NCBI GenBank assembly: GCA_030765645.1
Contig: JAVCCE010000058.1
Coordinates: 1 to 64,000, forward strand
Direction: 5' to 3'
Length of the DNA stretch: 64,000 nt
Origin: Candidatus Hinthialibacter antarcticus
Lineage (GTDB): Bacteria; Hinthialibacterota; Hinthialibacteria; Hinthialibacterales; Hinthialibacteraceae
Below, one piece after another: positions 63,519-64,000 of the stretch; the stretch's first letter is position 1; each line of letters starts with the position of its first letter. Both the position numbers and the translations under genes were made by a program. The notes beneath the pieces are model-generated. The model did no database searches. It was given only the letters and a program-made list of their open reading frames with translations, and was not told the DNA's origin.

Positions 63519-64000
63519 TCAGCGAAATAAATTCCAGTCATCAACTTCGGCGGGCGTGAACTTGCCTGTCGAGGTGATAAGGGTGTTTCCGTTATCTAAA
63601 TGAACCACGCCCGGATCGCTGCCGAATCCGGTATGTTCATAGGCTTGGGCAACGCCAAAATCGGCGCCGTCTGCGGCGTCGGCAAACCACATCGACCCGA
63701 ACAGGCCTTTACCTTTAACCAGGGTTCCATAAAAACGCACCCGCCCGTCAAGAAAGACTGCGCATCCCAACCAGTTCTGCCCGAGTTCGTTCACCAGGTC
63801 GTCTTGCCGTTCGAATGCCAGCCCATCGCTTGAAGTCGCGTGATATGCTGTTCCCACCGCGCCCTGAATCGGCGAGTAAAGATGAAACTCATCATCCGTG
63901 CGGACCACGGCGCAATCAATCATCGGCGCATCGTCAACGCCGAAGCGCTCGCCTTCTTCATAGACGTAGTGGATTCCATCGGTTGAAACGGCTGAGTAGA
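63519..64000 (-). CDS. C-terminal part of a GH43/GH32-like propeller glycosidase (cut by window edge)
   Basis: The frame is open to the right edge; the start lies beyond base 64000. Visible are about 160 residues with repeating propeller strands: YSAVSTDGIHYVYEEGERFGVDDAPMID, VVRTDDEFHLYSPIQG, AYHATSSDGLAFERQDDLV, GCAVFLDGRVRFYGTLVKG, DPGVVHLDNGNTLITSTGK. The SxDGxxF/DxxP pattern is that of five-bladed propeller glycosidases and related sugar-binding proteins. The catalytic residues, if any, are in the missing part, so the family is not fixed. It ends in DDWNLFR. Confidence 0.55.
   Translation of the reverse strand, partial: YSAVSTDGIHYVYEEGERFGVDDAPMIDCAVVRTDDEFHLYSPIQGAVGTAYHATSSDGLAFERQDDLVNELGQNWLGCAVFLDGRVRFYGTLVKGKGLFGSMWFADAADGADFGVAQAYEHTGFGSDPGVVHLDNGNTLITSTGKFTPAEVDDWNLFR

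Overview
The window is bacterial and probably comes from an environmental, Gram-negative-type heterotroph known mainly from metagenomes. It has outer-membrane barrel and multiheme cytochrome genes, many Sec and Tat signal peptides, and solitary secreted pseudopilins whose C-terminal GPD / SNG / GD signature I associate with Planctomycetes-like and Hydrogenedentes/Sumerlaeota/Hinthialibacterota-like lineages. That taxonomic hint is weak; there is no rRNA gene, no tRNA that I can see, and no CRISPR array.

Layout. (1) 0-2.7 kb, minus strand: start of a single-strand binding protein gene (cut by the edge), two small membrane/lipoprotein genes, a secreted protein and a pseudopilin. (2) 2.9-6.0 kb: ECF sigma factor, FecR-like anti-sigma factor and secreted beta-propeller. 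(3) 6.0-12.6 kb: a decayed accessory block. A ferric-reductase-like gene and a PLD-less helicase face away from each other, both lacking their 5' ends; the Eco57I-type DNA methyltransferase after the helicase carries an in-frame TAA. (4) 12.9-32.1 kb: a deoxy-sugar polysaccharide locus with GH78 and GH106-like rhamnosidases, GH95, a GH71/99-like+CBM9 protein, a DUF6807 protein, a CBM9/DUF5916 outer-membrane protein, pseudopilins, and two remnants of further glycosidases. (5) 32.2-43.6 kb: a TIM-barrel isomerase, a cache/PAS/CBS/DUF294 sensor beside an acetate-type symporter with an enlarged small subunit, then an SSS symporter paired with a GH2 enzyme. (6) 43.9-45.9 kb: LytS/LytTR two-component pair. 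(7) 46.8-57.3 kb: PocR-AraC regulator, decaheme OmcA/MtrC-like cytochrome, and a six-gene minus-strand operon with NapG/NapH-like iron-sulfur proteins between beta-propeller proteins. (8) 57.5-62.2 kb: another PQQ-like propeller, NlpC/P60 peptidase, queA, DUF2905 and an MDR dehydrogenase. (9) 62.2-63.3 kb: an AT-rich island with a phased operator array, promoters, a tiny leader ORF, large hairpins and an unknown conserved gene. (10) 63.5 kb to the end: the 3' part of a glycosidase-like gene.

The clearest apparently undescribed item is an interspersed non-autonomous element of about 235 bp. Three copies (27.2, 43.6 and 46.4 kb) have matching terminal inverted repeats, and each is flanked by its own perfect 8-bp target duplication. 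A degenerate cluster lies at 50.2-51.0 kb. The core folds into a long hairpin with one compensatory base-pair change between copies. The second strongest is the 62.2-62.7 kb control region.
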